From positions 1,302,001 to 1,366,000 of the forward strand of contig OZ252002.1 in assembly GCA_965247265.1 (NCBI GenBank): 64,000 nucleotides of DNA, in the 5' to 3' direction. Each line of letters begins with the position of its first letter. The first letter of the stretch is position 1. The position numbers were made by a program, and so were the translations under genes. The DNA is from G965247265 sp965247265 (GTDB lineage Bacteria > Pseudomonadota > Gammaproteobacteria > UBA4575). Shown in pieces: positions 15,943 to 24,478 of the stretch. A model generated the notes under the pieces. That model made no database searches. It saw only the letters and a program-made list of their open reading frames with translations, and was not told the origin of the DNA.

Positions 15943-17862
15943 CTAGGCCGTTGTTCGTTGCTCTGTGGGTCGCAATCCGGCCACCCTGGAATCGCCTATA
16001 CGTTTGGTCACACCTTCCAGGTCGAAGCGCTCCAATACGAGGACAGCCAGGTTACGGCTGATGCCGACCCGGTCTCGGAACTGGGCAACGGTAATCCGCT
16101 GGTGCGCATGCAAATAAGCTTGGACCTCCTCGCGCCACGCTGCTAAATCTTCTTTCGTAACGTACACGCCGTCCGCTAGTCTCACCACGCGCCCGCTACG
16201 CTCCAACTCTCCTAAGAAGTGACGCAAGCGTGCTGAGGGGAGACCTATCATCTTGGCTAATAGCTCCAGCTTGGGTGGTGGTTTGTCACGATACGTAAGA
16301 AGGTTTTCCACTCGATCGGCTAGCGCCGCCTCTTCGCGTGAGAAGCTCTGGCGGTGGCCAATGGGTCGAATTCCATCAGCGCATAGCTCGAAATCTCCCC
16401 CGGTTACTAGTCGGTTCAACAGCGATCGGAATATGCGCAAATCGAGGTGGCCGCAGACTGTGGAATGTAGGGTCGCTGGCGCCACCGCGGTAGCTTTTGG
16501 ATGATCATGCAAATATGCGCTGATCGCGGTTTTTAGCTTCGGTCCCAGAGCGTCCACCGCGCTTCGCAGGCCGATCCAAACGGTACCTTCAACCTCCTCA
16601 CGCCACACGTCCGCGCAGTTTGCGATGCGCTCTTCCAATCGCTCAGGTGCTTCTGCGCGTTGTTCTGCAAGTTCCGGAAGCAACCAGCCCTGCGCGCCCC
16701 GCGACTCTAGCAATGCAGTCAAACTTTCGTCTGGGTCGAGCAGGCTCAGTCGCTTGAGTCGTTCGACTCGTACTGGTTCGCGAGAACCGCGCCGCTCTGC
16801 GAAGGCGTCCAGCACCACGCCACCGCCTACGGTCCGTTGCGCAGACTCGTTTCGCAAGATAAATCGGCGACCGTACAACATCGGCATGGGTTGATGCAGA
16901 CGGAGTTGAGCAAGCCCGGTTCCTCCAGGCTCTGGCGAAGTCGGCTCCAACCATTGCAGGCGGGCGAGCGATTCCGCGGTTCCGCAATGCACCCGGACAC
17001 GGACATGGCTCTTTAGACGCTTCTCAAAGTCGCTCGCAGTCGTAACGCTGGCGTCTACGGTATGCGCGACCTTGCTGAGCCCGGTATCGCACACGACCAT
17101 TCCGCGCTGCAGGGTATCTTTTTCGATCCCCGCCAGGTTCAGGGCGCAGCGGCTTCCGGCCACGGCTGCATCGACCGGGCTATCGTGCATCTGTATTCCC
17201 CGAACGCGGACGCTCTGACGGCCCGGTAAAATTCTCAGATTAGCGTCCTTGACGACTCGGCCCGACTCGATGGTCCCGGTTGCCACGATACCAAAGCCGC
17301 TGACGACGAAGACACGATCAACGGGCATCCAGAATGGCCACGCCGCGGACTTGGTCCGTACCGCCGCGAGGCCATCGGCAAGTGCCTGACGCAAGGCCTC
17401 AAGACCCTCGCCGCTTTTTGAAGACACGGGTACCACCGGCGCTGATGCCAGGACCGTGCCTTCGAGCAGGACGCGGATCTCCCTGCTCACCGCATCGATC
17501 CGGTCTGGCGCAACGAGATCGATCTTGGTCAGCGCAACAACCCCGTTTGTGATTCCGAGCAAGCTGATGATGTCGAGATGCTCACGAGTCTGAGGCATAA
17601 CACCGTCGTCCGCCGCAATCACAAGGAGCACGACGTCGATGCCCGAAGCGCCGGCCACCATATTGCGAATGAATCGCTCATGTCCTGGCACATCGACGAT
17701 GCCTACTTGGCCTACGCCTCCAAGCTCGGTGTGCGCGAAGCCAAGATTAATCGTCATACCCCGCTTTTTTTCCTCGGGCAAGCGATCGGTATCGATACCT
17801 GTCAGCAGGCGGACCAGCGAGGTCTTGCCGTGGTCAATGTGTCCGGCGGTTCCGACGATCAT
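15943..17862 (-). CDS. selB: Selenocysteine-specific translation elongation factor
   Basis: A 639-residue SelB, normal for the family. It delivers Sec-tRNA to ribosomes paused at UGA next to a SECIS hairpin. The GTPase domain is intact: GHIDHGKTSL near residue 7, switch region RGMTINLGFA, DVPGHERF, and TKID. The C-terminal half holds winged-helix domains that bind the SECIS loop (LAKMIGLPSARLRHFLGELERSGRVVRL). Its ATG overlaps the selA TGA as ATGA, so synthesis is coupled. The presence of a full SelB supports real UGA recoding in this genome. Confidence 0.97.
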   Translation of the reverse strand: MIVGTAGHIDHGKTSLVRLLTGIDTDRLPEEKKRGMTINLGFAHTELGGVGQVGIVDVPGHERFIRNMVAGASGIDVVLLVIAADDGVMPQTREHLDIISLLGITNGVVALTKIDLVAPDRIDAVSREIRVLLEGTVLASAPVVPVSSKSGEGLEALRQALADGLAAVRTKSAAWPFWMPVDRVFVVSGFGIVATGTIESGRVVKDANLRILPGRQSVRVRGIQMHDSPVDAAVAGSRCALNLAGIEKDTLQRGMVVCDTGLSKVAHTVDASVTTASDFEKRLKSHVRVRVHCGTAESLARLQWLEPTSPEPGGTGLAQLRLHQPMPMLYGRRFILRNESAQRTVGGGVVLDAFAERRGSREPVRVERLKRLSLLDPDESLTALLESRGAQGWLLPELAEQRAEAPERLEERIANCADVWREEVEGTVWIGLRSAVDALGPKLKTAISAYLHDHPKATAVAPATLHSTVCGHLDLRIFRSLLNRLVTGGDFELCADGIRPIGHRQSFSREEAALADRVENLLTYRDKPPPKLELLAKMIGLPSARLRHFLGELERSGRVVRLADGVYVTKEDLAAWREEVQAYLHAHQRITVAQFRDRVGISRNLAVLVLERFDLEGVTKRIGDSRVAGLRPTEQRTTA

Positions 17863-19307
17863 TGACTTGCAGCGCCTTCCCCTCGCAGGGCTCGAGACAG
17901 CGGCTCAGCGTCCAGTAGGCAGCGGATGTCGAGCAGCACCTTGCCGCCATGCATACGCCCGATCACCGGTGGGCTCAGCGCTCGCAGTGCCCGAGCAAGG
18001 GCAGCAACGCCGGTTCTGCGTGGGGTCAAAGCGATCAAAAACGTTGGTAGGGTGTCGACCGGCAAGCCGCCGCTGCCCACCTGGCTGTGTCCGGGTATCA
18101 TTTCCACCTGCGCCCCCCCTGCGGCCCAGTGCTCGACCGCAACGCGAACGTTTGCCGCCATCGCCTCGATCTCCTGTAGGGGGCGTGCGATTAGGCGGTA
18201 GGCCGGCAGTGTTTTATCAACGGTCTGGGGTGACAAAAACGCGCGCAAGGTGGCTTCTAGCGCAGCCAAACGAAGCTTGTCGCACCTTAGCGCACGCTTA
18301 ATCGGATTGCGTTTGATGCGTCGCACCCATTCACGGCGTCCAACCACCAAACCTGCTTGAGGACCACCCAGCAACTTGTCACCGCTGAAGGTAATCAGGT
18401 CGACCCCTGTCTTAACGACATCCTGTACAGTGAGCTCACCGGTGAGTCCCCAGCGCGCCAGATCGACCAAGGCGCCGCTGCCGAGGTCGGCGACGACCGG
18501 AACGCCGCTTTCGTGGCCAAGCTGTGCCAATGCGTCCAAAGGGACTTCATGGACGAAGCCCTCGATCCGGTAATTGCTCGTGTGGACCTTAAGCAGTAGG
18601 CCTGCACCGTCCTCAAGCGCCTGCCGGTAGTCTTTGAGATGCGTTCGATTGGTGGTGCCGACTTCCATCAGTCGACAGCCACTCTTGCGGATGATGTCCG
18701 GCATGCGAAAGCTGTCTCCGATCTCAACCAGCTCGCCGCGGCTGACGGCGACGCGTTTCCTGTTGGCGAGCGTGTTCAGGACGAGAAAGACGGCAGCGGC
18801 GTTGTTGTTGACGACGGTGGCCGCTTCCGCACCCGTCAGAAGGCACAACAGATCCTCGACGTGGCTGTCCCGGTCGCCGCGCCGGCCCGTTGTCAGATCG
18901 AACTCGAGATTGACGGCATCGGTCGCAGTGCGCATCGCTTCGATCGCGGCCTCGGAAAGGGGTGAGCGGCCGAGATTGGTGTGAAGCAGCGTGCCGGAAA
19001 GATTGATTACAGGCCTGATCTTAGGTTCCAGCCATCGTTCCACGCGCTCAGCCACTTGCCCGGCAATCGATTCACGCGATGGCGTGGGGTTGCCAGAATC
19101 CTGTTGTATGGATTGACGGCAGGCGTCGAGACAGAGTCGCACTTCTTCGACCAGATGCGTATGGTCCACCCATTGTTGCAGGCTGACGAGCCGGGGATCT
19201 TCCAATACCTGGTGCACTGCGGGAAGTTCACGGCGCCCGCCTTCGGCAGTGGATTGGGCCTTGCGCATCGTCCGCGGGTCTTTCGATTTAGGGTTGATTG
19301 CAGACAT
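17859..19307 (-). CDS. selA: L-seryl-tRNA(Sec) selenium transferase
   Basis: A PLP enzyme that converts Ser-tRNA(Sec) to Sec-tRNA(Sec) with selenophosphate. The PLP lysine lies in TFSGDKLLGGPQAGLVVG; other marks are NLSGTLLHTNLGRSPL and VNNNAAAVFL. The ATG at 19307 (MSAINPK) is preferred over one 13 codons upstream, giving 482 residues. The gene sits between a MetE-like gene and selB on one strand, so Sec decoding appears to be transcribed with a methyl-transfer enzyme. No selD is in the window, so selenophosphate synthesis must be encoded elsewhere. Confidence 0.96.
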   Translation of the reverse strand: MSAINPKSKDPRTMRKAQSTAEGGRRELPAVHQVLEDPRLVSLQQWVDHTHLVEEVRLCLDACRQSIQQDSGNPTPSRESIAGQVAERVERWLEPKIRPVINLSGTLLHTNLGRSPLSEAAIEAMRTATDAVNLEFDLTTGRRGDRDSHVEDLLCLLTGAEAATVVNNNAAAVFLVLNTLANRKRVAVSRGELVEIGDSFRMPDIIRKSGCRLMEVGTTNRTHLKDYRQALEDGAGLLLKVHTSNYRIEGFVHEVPLDALAQLGHESGVPVVADLGSGALVDLARWGLTGELTVQDVVKTGVDLITFSGDKLLGGPQAGLVVGRREWVRRIKRNPIKRALRCDKLRLAALEATLRAFLSPQTVDKTLPAYRLIARPLQEIEAMAANVRVAVEHWAAGGAQVEMIPGHSQVGSGGLPVDTLPTFLIALTPRRTGVAALARALRALSPPVIGRMHGGKVLLDIRCLLDAEPLSRALRGEGAASQ

Positions 19308-19418
19308 TGCTACGGCGCGAAGCCGTAGATGAAGGGGGAATTTCAAGCTGCCGAATCAAGGACTTCTCCGCAACCTGAATGATGAAAACCGTGCAGCACC
19401 CGCATCGCTTAATAGCCC

Positions 19419-20522
19419 TTATCCCCAAACCACGGAGGCTGTCTCCGATAGTGTACGAAGTTTTGCGTTTTGGTCATCAATCCCGAGTTCGTTGCCCTCG
19501 ATAGAGGGGGCGAATCCGCACTGTGGAGAGATGGCGAGACGTTCCAGCGGACAGTACTTGGATGCTTCGAGAATCCTCGCCCGCAATTCATCGACGCTTT
19601 CACGCCGCGGCGATTTGGTCGTAACCAAGCCCAACACCGCCGTCTTGTCATCGGGTACTTCGGCTAAGGCCTCGAACGAACCCGAACGCTCGTCGTCATA
19701 CTCGAGCATGAGTCGATTCGCCTTAATTCCCTTGAATATCTGGGACGCAATCTGGTCGTATCCACCCGCGACCAGCCATCGATTGCCCTGATTTCCCCGA
19801 CACAAGTGGAAGGCGAAGTTTACCCCAGGACGGTCTCCGATCACGAGATTGTCGAGTTCCATGCCGAAGTCCAGCCACTGGTCCGCGGGTTTGCCCCGTT
19901 GTGCGTAAAATTCGCGGAACTTCGGGTCAACCAGCAACGTGTAATGAGGTGCGTCGATCTGGATGTACGTGCATCCCAGGTTGACCAGTTCGTCCACGTC
20001 TTCTCGCAGCAGCTCGGCCACGGCGCCTAGGTATTCTTCGGCGTCCCGATACGCCCCTGTCGAGCGCTCGGGGTCCCAGAAATTCGCAAACAAACTAGGA
20101 CTGGGAACGGTGATCTTTACGGTACGATCGGTCCTTGCGCGCGCGTAGGTAAACTCCTCGGTGCTAAGCGAGCGTCGTCGCCGAAGTGGTTCTAGCACCG
20201 CGATAGGAGGCCGCTCGATCGACTTCCCGCCAAGATCATCGCTTTGCCACTCGCCCCAAAGAAATGCGTTGATGTCCCATTCACTAAAGCCGCAGTACGA
20301 TTCGCATACTTGACTCTGGAACGAATGTCGGCGCATTTCGCCGTCGGTGACCACTTCAAGCCCAGCCTCCTCTTGGAGGCGCAAAGCGGCATCCACTGCG
20401 GCATCCTCGATGCGCTTGAATTCCGGCGGTGAGATCTCTCCTTTGCTGCGTAACTGCAGGGCTTCAATCAGTTCGGGTGGGCGCAATAGACTGCCCACGA
20501 CGTCGACGCGTGCCTTGATCAT
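19419..20522 (-). CDS. MetE-like methyltransferase (second, Cys-type)
   Basis: A 367-residue stand-alone catalytic domain of the cobalamin-independent methionine synthase family. Zinc ligands are visible as HLC in FAFHLCRGN, Glu in LEYDDERSG and Cys in SPQCGFA. The N-terminus VGSLLRPPEL is the usual core-MetE opening. Unlike the gene at 6243 it has no TGA, and no Cys at the matching position. It lacks the N-terminal half of classical MetE, so it may use a simpler methyl donor than polyglutamyl-folate. The ATG at 20522 follows GGAGG. It is the first gene of the run with selA and selB. Confidence 0.88.
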   Translation of the reverse strand: MIKARVDVVGSLLRPPELIEALQLRSKGEISPPEFKRIEDAAVDAALRLQEEAGLEVVTDGEMRRHSFQSQVCESYCGFSEWDINAFLWGEWQSDDLGGKSIERPPIAVLEPLRRRRSLSTEEFTYARARTDRTVKITVPSPSLFANFWDPERSTGAYRDAEEYLGAVAELLREDVDELVNLGCTYIQIDAPHYTLLVDPKFREFYAQRGKPADQWLDFGMELDNLVIGDRPGVNFAFHLCRGNQGNRWLVAGGYDQIASQIFKGIKANRLMLEYDDERSGSFEALAEVPDDKTAVLGLVTTKSPRRESVDELRARILEASKYCPLERLAISPQCGFAPSIEGNELGIDDQNAKLRTLSETASVVWG

Positions 20523-20635
20523 AATTCCTCCGTTATCTCACCACTTGCTTAGAGATGAAACTAAGTCAGTGGCAGTGATAGAAATCACCATCGTTTACTC
20601 CGTAGAAAGTCCGTGCTTGCAACAGGAGACATTTG

Positions 20636-20766
20636 GGTACTGACAAGTTAATGTAAATTATGTCGTTTTGGAGGTGAAACATGCGTTCTCCACAACGTAC
20701 AATCAACGACTCAGACCCACGTGACTACTTTAGTTATGTCCTCAAATCAGTCAACTTGACAGTACC
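20636..20766. mobile_element. 131-bp MITE, copy 1
   Basis: It begins GGTACTGACAAGTTAATG and ends with the inverted form TTGACAGTACC, with an inner TGTCGTTTTGGAGG block. It is the most diverged of the three copies. Its ends match those of the IS6-type element at 22919-23709. It marks the GC-rich/AT-rich junction of the window. Confidence 0.8.
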
Positions 20767-20767
20767 A

Positions 20768-20916
20768 TAATTAGTTAACGCTGCAAGCGGAGATTGTTTC
20801 TCCTCACCACATTTGGCGGGAAGGGTTCCATTTAACGAAGCATGCACGCGATGATTGTTATAATAGTCCGTATAATCATTTAGTTTTTTCTGTAAATCGA
20901 TTTCATTCCAAAATAA
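20768..20916 (-). pseudogene. Transposase (integrase-core type), C-terminal fragment
   Basis: On the minus strand from about 20916 the frame reads NEIDLQKKLNDYTDYYN, then HRVHASLNGTLPAKCGEE. This is the usual tail of IS3/IS481-type integrase-core transposases. Both sides are bounded by copies of the 131-bp MITE, which have removed the rest. Confidence 0.6.
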
Positions 20917-21047
20917 GGTACTGACAAGTTAATGTAAATCTTGTCGTTTTGGAGGAGAAAATTGCCTTCTCCACAACGAACAATCAATAACTTAAAGCCT
21001 CGTGACTACTGTAGTTACGCCCTCAAATCAGTTAACTTGTCAGTACC
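20917..21047. mobile_element. 131-bp MITE, copy 2
   Basis: The same element as copy 1 with perfect ends GGTACTGACAAGTTAA and TTAACTTGTCAGTACC. It is nearly identical to copy 3 at 26475-26605, which lies in the opposite orientation. No target duplication is visible. Confidence 0.85.
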
Positions 21048-21078
21048 GCTTTGGGTCATAAACTGACCTATATGCTAC

Positions 21079-22821
21079 TTAGAAAGTTAAGATTATTTTG
21101 GTAATCAAATTAATATAGCTTTCATCATAAATATTTTTGTCTTTCTGGAAATGTAGCGAATAGAAATAGCGCAAACAATCCAATTTCGAAGAAGAGTCAG
21201 TCGTTTCTTTTTGATGTATACCTTCAATAAGAAGATTCAATGCACAGTATATAATCGCCATCTGATGAACTATGACTTTAATTATTAAACTTTGCACTTC
21301 AGATGAAGATCCCTTTAGATCATGTAGCTGTTGTTTCAGTATTTTCAATTTATATTGCATAGGTTGAATCCATTCTTCTTCGCCTAGGATTTTTACAATT
21401 TTCTGGCTAACAAAGTCTAAATAAATCTCATCGATTTTATATTTTAGAATATCTCTAAGAATTTGCATTCGCAAGGTATTGTGTGTGCCTTCCCAGTTTT
21501 CAAACACGATACAGTCTCGCAATAGACGCGGTAATGAAGAAAAGTTCTCAATCGTCCCATTACCACCCAGCATATCAATCGAATGATGTACATGCTCGAC
21601 GCTCCATAGAGCAGAAATGTACTTGTTGAGGTTTACTAGCAAGCGCAGTAACAGTGACGACTCGTGTTGTAGTAGTTCACCACAATCGTATTGATCTTGC
21701 ATCCTGGTCGTTGCCATAATCGAAGACAGCATCGCTGAATTTTCTGTTTTGATTCGTGCTAGATTTTCTTTGACTAGTGGATAGTTGATTATCATCTGCC
21801 CAAATGCGGCACGGTGTTTTACATATTCCAGTGCGATTTGGTAAGCTCGTCTGCCCGCACCTAATGTCGCATAGGTATTGTAGATTCGAGAAAGATGTAT
21901 AACATTTTCCATTAGCGTCTTGAAACCATCTTCGACTTCGCCCATAGAGTATGCATAAGCATCGTGCAAATCGATCTCACCAGTTGCCATAGTTCGTGTG
22001 CCAATTTTTTCTTTCAATCTTCGCAATGAGTAATGATTTTTTTGTCCACTTGGTAACTTGGTAGGAACCAGAAATAGTCCGATACTTTTAGTCCCTGAAA
22101 CAGACTGGTCATATCGCGCAGTTATTAAAAAAAGTTCAGCATTCGCATTCGAGCAAAACCACTTTTCACCCTGTACTCGCCAAACCTCTTCCCCATCTCG
22201 ATATGCAAATGTATCGTTGAGTCCGACATCAGATCCACCTTGTACTTCAGTTACGAACTGAGCACCAGTAAAATTGGTTTCATAGCTAGGGTCGATGAGC
22301 TTTTCGACGAATAAAGCTTTCTCAGGAAAATCCGAAACATTGCGTAAAACACGAAGTAATCCTGCCGTACAAGCTAATGGACAATTGTGTCCAGCTTCAC
22401 CCGCATGGCTACTAAGAAAAAATAACACCAAACTTTCCAACATCTTTCCTGGCTGAGAAATTTTCTCCATCATTTTACTGCCATAGATAAGATTACCTGC
22501 TTCTAAATAGGCTGGATGATGCACAATGTCATCACATCGGTTTCCGATGTGGTCGTAAGCCTCCAACCGAGGTAAATTGAACCTGTTATCATTTTCCGCA
22601 ACTAAAGCTTCCAACTTGCACGCAACAAGTTCGCCGAAGCGTTCTAGCTCCATATGGATTCGGTGTGATTCGTTAGTGAAGTAATACTGGATAGAATGCT
22701 GAAAATCAGGATTCAGTGCATAAATATTTTCCTGTAATGCCTTGCCCCACTCTTCCATGGTCTCTCGCCCGCCGAGATGACCTTTTCTTGATGTCGTACT
22801 TGTGTTCGGAATCATCATCAA
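21079..22821 (-). CDS. Acyl-CoA dehydrogenase family protein (AidB-like)
   Basis: A 580-residue FAD enzyme of the acyl-CoA dehydrogenase superfamily, longer than the 380-residue classical type and closer in layout to AidB or long acyl-CoA dehydrogenases. Visible are TGAQFVTEVQGGSDVG, VQGEKWFCSNANAELFLITAR, the alpha-helical arginine region IALEYVKHRAAFGQ, and NWEGTHNTLRMQ, where AidB-type proteins carry their C-terminal signature. The first ATG has no clear ribosome-binding site; Met22 (22758) behind GAGAG is an alternative. The gene lies alone between MITE copy 2 and the IS6-type element, so it may have arrived with them. Confidence 0.82.
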   Translation of the reverse strand: MMMIPNTSTTSRKGHLGGRETMEEWGKALQENIYALNPDFQHSIQYYFTNESHRIHMELERFGELVACKLEALVAENDNRFNLPRLEAYDHIGNRCDDIVHHPAYLEAGNLIYGSKMMEKISQPGKMLESLVLFFLSSHAGEAGHNCPLACTAGLLRVLRNVSDFPEKALFVEKLIDPSYETNFTGAQFVTEVQGGSDVGLNDTFAYRDGEEVWRVQGEKWFCSNANAELFLITARYDQSVSGTKSIGLFLVPTKLPSGQKNHYSLRRLKEKIGTRTMATGEIDLHDAYAYSMGEVEDGFKTLMENVIHLSRIYNTYATLGAGRRAYQIALEYVKHRAAFGQMIINYPLVKENLARIKTENSAMLSSIMATTRMQDQYDCGELLQHESSLLLRLLVNLNKYISALWSVEHVHHSIDMLGGNGTIENFSSLPRLLRDCIVFENWEGTHNTLRMQILRDILKYKIDEIYLDFVSQKIVKILGEEEWIQPMQYKLKILKQQLHDLKGSSSEVQSLIIKVIVHQMAIIYCALNLLIEGIHQKETTDSSSKLDCLRYFYSLHFQKDKNIYDESYINLITKIILTF

Positions 22822-22918
22822 ATTAAAAAAATATAGTGTATCTCTCGATAAACACTTGAGTTTAGATTAATAATAATCGAATCGCTTTTTGATTTATTCA
22901 TCCAGTAGTTGTCACCCA

Positions 22919-23709
22919 GGTACTGACAAGTTAACTTTCATGCGTCTGCGAGTTCCAGTAAATACATATTCTATAATGCCGTAACGCAATTCCAAGACGC
23001 AAAGGCGTTCTCTCTAAATATTCGGTAATGCTTTGCTGATACTAAATGACGACCAAGATTGAACAGATTGTATACCGCTGCATGAGCATTTAAAAATCGT
23101 TGCGCTTGTTGCATCGATTTGAATCGCCGCATGCCTCGCTCTCGAACGCGTGTCGGTTGACGTGAAACTTCGGCTCGGTTATTCGCATACTGAGTGGTAT
23201 CGTGAATGGACTCTGGAATGAGTTCTCGGTGCGCGACACCATAACTTCTCAATTTATCCGTCACGATCTTTCTGGGCTCACTGCCATGCTTTTTTATTAG
23301 GCGCTTGAAAAAATGCTTGGCTGCTTTACCATCGCGCCGTGCCTGTAAAAATACATCGACAACTTCGCCATCCTGGTCCACTGCACGCCACAAGTATTTC
23401 TGTTGTCCATGAATCTTAACGAAAACTTCATCTATATAAAGTGTATCGCCATACCCTCGGTGTCGACGCTTCAATTGCCTGGCGTATTGAGGACCAAATT
23501 TGTTACACCACAAACGAATGGACTCATAGCTGACTTCAACGCCTCGTTCAGTTAACAGATCTTCAATATCGCGATGACTTACATTGAATCGATAGTAAAG
23601 CCATACAGCATATTGAATAATTTCAGAAGGAAAGCGATGACGTTTATATGAACTGATTGATGTATTCATCTAGACATTGTCGCGCAGATGCACTTAACTT
23701 GTCAGTACC
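22919..23709 (-). mobile_element. IS6-type insertion sequence, complete
   Basis: A 791-bp element with 16-bp ends GGTACTGACAAGTTAA (left) and the inverted copy (right), enclosing one transposase gene. The flanking eight bases do not repeat, which is common after cointegrate-type rearrangement by IS6 elements. Three MITEs and a 52-base end fragment in the window share its termini. Confidence 0.88.
22971..23669 (-). CDS. IS6-family transposase
   Basis: A 232-residue DDE transposase. The N-terminal HTH (VSHRDIEDLLTERGVEVSYESIRLWCNKFG) and catalytic residues are visible: first Asp in YIDEVFVKI, second Asp in IVTDKLRSYG, and Glu in NRAEVSRQPTRVRERGMRRFKS. The gene fills the element and appears intact, so it could mobilise both the IS and the 131-bp MITEs that carry the same ends. 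Confidence 0.92.
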   Translation of the reverse strand: MNTSISSYKRHRFPSEIIQYAVWLYYRFNVSHRDIEDLLTERGVEVSYESIRLWCNKFGPQYARQLKRRHRGYGDTLYIDEVFVKIHGQQKYLWRAVDQDGEVVDVFLQARRDGKAAKHFFKRLIKKHGSEPRKIVTDKLRSYGVAHRELIPESIHDTTQYANNRAEVSRQPTRVRERGMRRFKSMQQAQRFLNAHAAVYNLFNLGRHLVSAKHYRIFRENAFASWNCVTAL

Positions 23710-23855
23710 GGGAATTATCAGGGAATTCAATTTTCTTCTAAAATTTTATCTTTAGATCGTTTAACTACCAATTTGCCATGCACAGGTTTTTTATAATATT
23801 TATGGGGATAGGTTAGACTCCGACCCCATTGGGGTTTTTAAATAAGGCGAGAAAT

Positions 23856-24452
23856 ATGGATACCACATTAATAGTTATTCTGGTTGCTGTTGCGCTAATC
23901 ATTTTTTATGTGATCGGGATATTTAATAAACTGGTTGCACTAAAGAATCGCTACAAAAATGCCTTTGCACAAATCGAGGTGCAACTAAAAAGACGTTACG
24001 ACCTGATTCCAAATCTTGTCGAAACCGCCAAAGGCTACATCAAGCACGAGCGTGAAACCCTAGAGGAAGTGGTTAAGGCGCGTAATGCAGCAGCAAATAT
24101 GCTATCCGGCGCTGCGGCAGATCCAGCCAATGCCGGGGCAATTAAGGATCTGATGAGTGCCGAAGGCAAACTGGCTGGTGCCATGATGAATTTTAATATG
24201 GTGATGGAGGCCTATCCGGATCTGAAGGCCAATCAGAACATGATGCAGTTAAGTGAAGAGCTTACTAGCACCGAAAACAAGGTTTCCTTCTCCCGCCAGG
24301 CCTTTAACGACCAGGTGATGGCCTATAACACTTATAAACAGAGTTTCCCTCCCATGTACTTCGCTCCCATGTTCAGGCATGCCCAGGATGCGACCTTGCT
24401 GGAATTTGAAGACAGCGAAGCCTTCCAAGCCGCGCCAAAAGTATCGTTTTAA
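23856..24452 (+). CDS. LemA family protein
   Basis: A 198-residue LemA protein: one N-terminal membrane helix (LIVILVAVALIIFYVIGIF) followed by a coiled helical domain with the signature QIEVQLKRRYDLIPNLVETAKGY. The ATG at 23856 is chosen over an upstream in-frame start because GGCGAG precedes it. LemA genes often stand beside membrane M48 proteases, as here. The pair is thought to act in envelope quality control, but the client is not known. Base composition is richer in GC than the surrounding AT-rich DNA. Confidence 0.9.
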   Translation: MDTTLIVILVAVALIIFYVIGIFNKLVALKNRYKNAFAQIEVQLKRRYDLIPNLVETAKGYIKHERETLEEVVKARNAAANMLSGAAADPANAGAIKDLMSAEGKLAGAMMNFNMVMEAYPDLKANQNMMQLSEELTSTENKVSFSRQAFNDQVMAYNTYKQSFPPMYFAPMFRHAQDATLLEFEDSEAFQAAPKVSF

Positions 24453-24478
24453 TTGCTGTTTATAACCTGACATTTGAA

